Shown here: positions 34,725-37,282 of the stretch, one piece after another | Position numbering within the stretch: position 1 is the first letter of the stretch | Layout of the letters: the number at the start of each line of letters is the position of its first letter | NCBI GenBank assembly: GCA_019694675.1 | Contig: JAIBBK010000039.1 | Location: forward strand, 1 to 37,282 | Source of the DNA: Ignavibacteria bacterium | GTDB taxonomy: Bacteria; Bacteroidota; Ignavibacteria; Tepidaquicellales; Tepidaquicellaceae | Length of the DNA stretch: 37,282 nt | Direction: 5' to 3' | The notes under the pieces: generated by a model | Seen by the model: the letters and a program-made list of their open reading frames with translations, nothing else | The model's database searches: none | Told to the model about the DNA's origin: nothing | Made by a program: the position numbers and the translations under genes

Positions 34725-34767
34725 CATTGTATAACATTGCTGAATAACTGCCAATCAAATTATCATT

Positions 34768-36318
34768 ATGGAAAAAATTGATTTGAAGACATTTGAAAAT
34801 AGCCTGGTTGTGCGAACTCTCAAGAATGATGACTACGATGCCGTCGTTTCACTGCAACTAAAGTGTTTCCCGGGGATGAAACCCTGGTCCAAATTGCAAT
34901 TTGAGAGCCAGCTCTCGATCTTTCCGGAAGGTCAAATATGTGCCGAGTACAACTCGAAGATCGTTGCATCATCCAGCAGTCTTGTTCTCGATTTCAATCT
35001 ATATGGTGATCACCACGGTTGGAATGAAGTTAGTGATAATGGAATGATAAGTAACCATGATCCCAAAGGGAACACATTATATGGTATCGAAGTCATGGTA
35101 GACCCGGATTATCGTGGACTTAAACTGGCACGCCGACTTTACGATGCACGCAAACAGCTTGCGAAGCAGATGAATCTGATGCGAATTATTCTTGGTGGAA
35201 GGATTCCCGGTTACGTGAAGCACTCTGATCAAATGTCCGCACGGGAGTATGTTGACAAGGTCATAAACAAAGTCCTGATTGACCCTGTACTTACAACCCA
35301 AATCTCAAACGGATTCGTTCTCAAAAGGCTTTTACCAGACTATCTGGCTTCGGATGGTGAATCAAAAGGGTATGCCACCTTTCTCGAATGGAGCAATCTC
35401 GATTACATTCCTGATCCCAAACGAATCTACGTACCTGTAATGCCTGTTCGCATCTGCGCCGTTCAGTATCAGATGAGATTTGTGAGCGGTTTTGAAGACT
35501 TCGCAAAACAGTGTGAGTACTTCACGGATGTAGCATCGGATTACCGCTGCGACTTCATCCTCTTTCCTGAGATCTTCACTACTCAACTTCTTTCATGCAT
35601 GCCAGTCCAGCGTCCTGCACTTGCGATGCGAAAACTTTCTGAATTTACTCCTAAGTATCTTGAGCTCTTCACACAGCTTGCAGTAAAGTACAATGTAAAC
35701 ATCATAGGGGGTTCTCATTTTACAATAGAAGACGATGATCTTTACAACATATCCTATCTCTTTCGCCGTGATGGGAGTCTCGGAAAACAGTACAAGTTGC
35801 ATATCACGCCAAGTGAGCGTCGGTGGTGGGGAGTCAAACCCGGGAACAAGATAGAAGTACTTGAAACTGATCGCGGCAAAATATCTATACAGATATGCTA
35901 TGACATCGAATTTCCGGAACTCAGTCGCCTGGCGGTTGAACAAGGTGCCCAGATTGTTTTTGTTCCTTTCAGTACCGATGAACGCTACGCATATCTTAGA
36001 GTTCGTTACTGTGCTCAGGCACGTTGCATTGAAAATCATGTCTATGTTGTCATAGCCGGTTGCGTTGGCAATTTGCCATCAGTTGAGAATCTCGACATAC
36101 ACTATGCCCAGTCGGCAATATTCACCCCATCAGACATTCCTTTCTCTCGGGATGCCATACAGTCGGAAGCAACACCGAACATCGAAACTGTCATCATTGA
36201 TGACATTGATCTTGAGTTGCTCAAGCAGCATCGTCAGACTGGAACCGTTCTCAATTGGCTTGACCGGCGCAAGGACTTGTATGAAACGATTGGAATATTG
36301 CCGGGAGATACACGGTGA
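34768..36318 (+). CDS. GNAT acetyltransferase - carbon-nitrogen hydrolase fusion
   Basis: 516 aa. The N-terminal ~210 residues are a GNAT domain, with the acetyl-CoA loop in [20 protein letters not shown] (107-126). From about 225 a nitrilase-superfamily domain follows, with the catalytic triad E268 (LFPEIF), K343 ([10 protein letters not shown]) and C377 ([11 protein letters not shown]). The family removes amide nitrogen from small amides; the GNAT part may acetylate an amine or the same substrate. This two-domain protein is a known combination in bacteria, without a firm role. It is the only plus-strand gene besides oxyR. Start is ATG 34768 ([18 protein letters not shown]). Confidence 0.9.
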   Translation: MEKIDLKTFENSLVVRTLKNDDYDAVVSLQLKCFPGMKPWSKLQFESQLSIFPEGQICAEYNSKIVASSSSLVLDFNLYGDHHGWNEVSDNGMISNHDPKGNTLYGIEVMVDPDYRGLKLARRLYDARKQLAKQMNLMRIILGGRIPGYVKHSDQMSAREYVDKVINKVLIDPVLTTQISNGFVLKRLLPDYLASDGESKGYATFLEWSNLDYIPDPKRIYVPVMPVRICAVQYQMRFVSGFEDFAKQCEYFTDVASDYRCDFILFPEIFTTQLLSCMPVQRPALAMRKLSEFTPKYLELFTQLAVKYNVNIIGGSHFTIEDDDLYNISYLFRRDGSLGKQYKLHITPSERRWWGVKPGNKIEVLETDRGKISIQICYDIEFPELSRLAVEQGAQIVFVPFSTDERYAYLRVRYCAQARCIENHVYVVIAGCVGNLPSVENLDIHYAQSAIFTPSDIPFSRDAIQSEATPNIETVIIDDIDLELLKQHRQTGTVLNWLDRRKDLYETIGILPGDTR

Positions 36319-36402
36319 TCAGCAAAATTGCACAACATTATTATCCGTTGCGCTCTCTCTATGATGAGACAAGTTAGATCCTGCATTCCCAGTCGGGACA
36401 GA

Positions 36403-36522
36403 CTGTCCGAAAACAAAAAGTTTGTCATTCCCGCGTGCTCCTAGCGGGAACCTGCACCGAAATTCGACCATATAAGAGTTGTACCCGATAGAAACACTCG
36501 GGGACGACATGTATTCGGACAG
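36403..36522. repeat. MITE-like element, third family member
   Basis: CTGTCCGAA (36403-36411) and TTCGGACAG (36514-36522) are inverted ends; the interior has the hairpin CATTCCCGCGTGCTCCTAGC then GGGAACC, a diverged form of the VIPAKAGI hairpin at 7885 and 9473. No coding potential. Confidence 0.5.
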
Positions 36523-36557
36523 GCTGGGAGATTGGGAACGGGAAGAAGGTACAGGAA

Positions 36558-36730
36558 GATCAAAGCCCGAAGGGCTGACATGATTATAGCGCTGAATGCA
36601 TGAAGCATATTAACCCCGAAGGGGTGAGATTATTTTTTGCATTGAGCAGTGTCACCCCTACGGGGTTATACACGAATCAATTATTGTTCAATAATCATAA
36701 CACTCCTTCGGGATTTTTGCATCTTTCTCT
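36558..36730. repeat. Cluster of short GAAGGG-type hairpins
   Basis: Four small palindromes follow each other: AGCCCGAAGGGCT (36567 on), AACCCCGAAGGGGT (about 36611), CACCCCTACGGGGT and CACTCCTTCGGGATT. The spacing text around the first two (GACATGATTATAGC and GAGATTATTTTT) is related. It resembles dispersed hairpin repeats of Bacteroidota intergenic regions. Confidence 0.6.
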
Positions 36731-36800
36731 CGTTACGAATCTCCTGATTCGTCACGGTAGATCTTGTATTCCCAATCGGCGAGATTGGGAGAGAGAAGTA
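36726..36800. repeat. TTACGAATC palindromic repeat, copy 2
   Basis: TCTCGTTACGAATCTCCTGA, TTCGTCACGGTAGAT, then CCCAATCGGCGAGATTGGGA and GAGAAG. One arm base differs from copy 1 (GTCACG for GTAACG). Confidence 0.75.
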
Positions 36801-36887
36801 GGCAGGAAAAGTCTCTACAGTGCAGAGACAATTCGATAGTCTCGTTCCGGCCGGGTCTCCCGCTTTATTACAAACAATCTCATTTCC

Positions 36888-36962
36888 CTCTCGTTACGAA
36901 TCTCCTGATTCGTAACGGTAGATTTTTTTTAATTCACAATCGGCGAGATTGGGAGTGAAAAG
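36888..36962. repeat. TTACGAATC palindromic repeat, copy 3
   Basis: CTCGTTACGAATCTCCTGAT, TCGTAACGGTAGAT, then AATCGGCGAGATTGGGAGTG and AAAAG. It ends 46 bp before the tandem array. Confidence 0.75.
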
Positions 36963-37007
36963 AAAAGAATTGCTCTAAAACCTTTAAAATTTGCTGGAAT
37001 CACCATT

Positions 37008-37282
37008 TTAGCAGAGCGTCCGAACTCTTTAGCAGAGCGTCCGAACTCTTTAGCAGAGCGTCCGAACTCTTTAGCAGAGCGTCCGAACTCTTTAGCAGAG
37101 CGTCCGAACTCTTTAGCAGAGCGTCCGAACTCTTTTGCTAAGCATCCGAACTCTTTAGCAGAGCGTCCGAACTCTTTAGCAGAGCGTCCGAACTCTTTTG
37201 CTAAGCATCCGAACTCTTTAGCAGAGCGTCCGTTGCTCTATAGCAGATCGTCCTTGCTCTATAGCAGATCGTCCTTGCTCTA
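37008..37282. repeat. 21-bp tandem repeat array (13 units, runs off the window)
   Basis: Thirteen back-to-back 21-bp units run from 37008 to the window edge with no spacers. The common unit is TTAGCAGAGCGTCCGAACTC+T; units 7 and 10 are TTTGCTAAGCATCCGAACTC+T; units 11-13 change to a TATAGCAGATCGTCCTTGCT+C type. 21 bp is seven codons: on the plus strand it stays open as LAERPNS repeats to the edge; on the minus strand KEFGRSA repeats are open but stop near units 11-12. There is no ATG ahead of the plus-strand frame within the window. It is not a CRISPR. Confidence 0.9.

Larger units (their letters stand above)
33748..34767. other. 1-kb gene-free stretch with small signals
   Basis: I see no complete gene. 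A plus-strand run at about 33870-33972 (IYRGLNVTGFEDTKIKVVDN then EVRVTREVHHLSRD-stop) is a coherent protein end without a start, probably a remnant. A palindromic repeat lies at 34264-34338 and a 46-bp composite inverted repeat at 34679-34724. The rest has nothing I can name. Confidence 0.5.

Noticed and set aside
36600..36839. Plus-strand open frame with NPEGV and TPTGL repeats
   Set aside because: It runs through a cluster of palindromes (AACCCCGAAGGGGT and relatives); the translated text is only the hairpins read as protein.
37008..37282. CRISPR array
   Set aside because: The 21-bp units are directly adjacent with no unique spacers, and no cas gene is nearby.

Overview
The window looks like part of a chromosome from the Bacteroidota/Chlorobiota group, most likely an Ignavibacteria-type lineage. 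The basis is three secreted proteins ending in the type IX secretion (T9SS) tail with the NYPNPFNPST core, plus a secreted beta-helix protein ending in a dockerin-like pair of calcium loops. I see no rRNA, tRNA or CRISPR array. Almost every gene lies on the minus strand; oxyR and the terminal acetyltransferase/nitrilase fusion are the exceptions.

Layout. 1-2260: 5' part of a chromate transporter, a VOC protein, a YciI-like protein and a truncated tyrosine recombinase. 2260-14170: a string of small unrelated minus-strand genes (DUF3291-like, RibD/DHFR-like reductase, LD-carboxypeptidase, methyltransferase, a small secreted protein, small membrane proteins, DUF1801, a BglII-like restriction-modification pair, a SnoaL-like protein). 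Many are separated by roughly 120-165 bp imperfect inverted repeats that begin TAACG and end GTTA. These have the architecture of integron attC sites placed just after stop codons, so the region reads as a cassette array without a visible integron integrase. It also carries a 602-bp duplication of dead recombinase sequence, a 124-bp palindromic repeat family that sits inside some attC-like sites, and MITE-like elements around a T9SS protein gene. 14314-18337: DUF4256, katG and the divergent oxyR. 18451-19800: a Fic protein with an operator-like palindrome, and a PIN-domain remnant.

20081-23260: a secreted NHL-type propeller with its own TetR regulator, then a class A beta-lactamase. 23265-27060: a decayed M61 peptidase, two IS3-family remnants, and a second short cassette cluster (potassium channel, serine hydrolase) with the same attC-like sites. 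27460-33747: a large secreted Asp-box propeller with its own TetR regulator, and a dockerin-bearing beta-helix protein. 33748-37282: mostly intergenic, with the GNAT/nitrilase fusion, several palindromic repeat families and a 21-bp tandem array that runs to the window edge.

The most interesting structures are the attC-like cassette array with its precise junctions, the two parallel 'palindrome - TetR - secreted T9SS propeller' units, and the 21-bp tandem array. Homology statements come from recognising motifs by eye; no database search was run.
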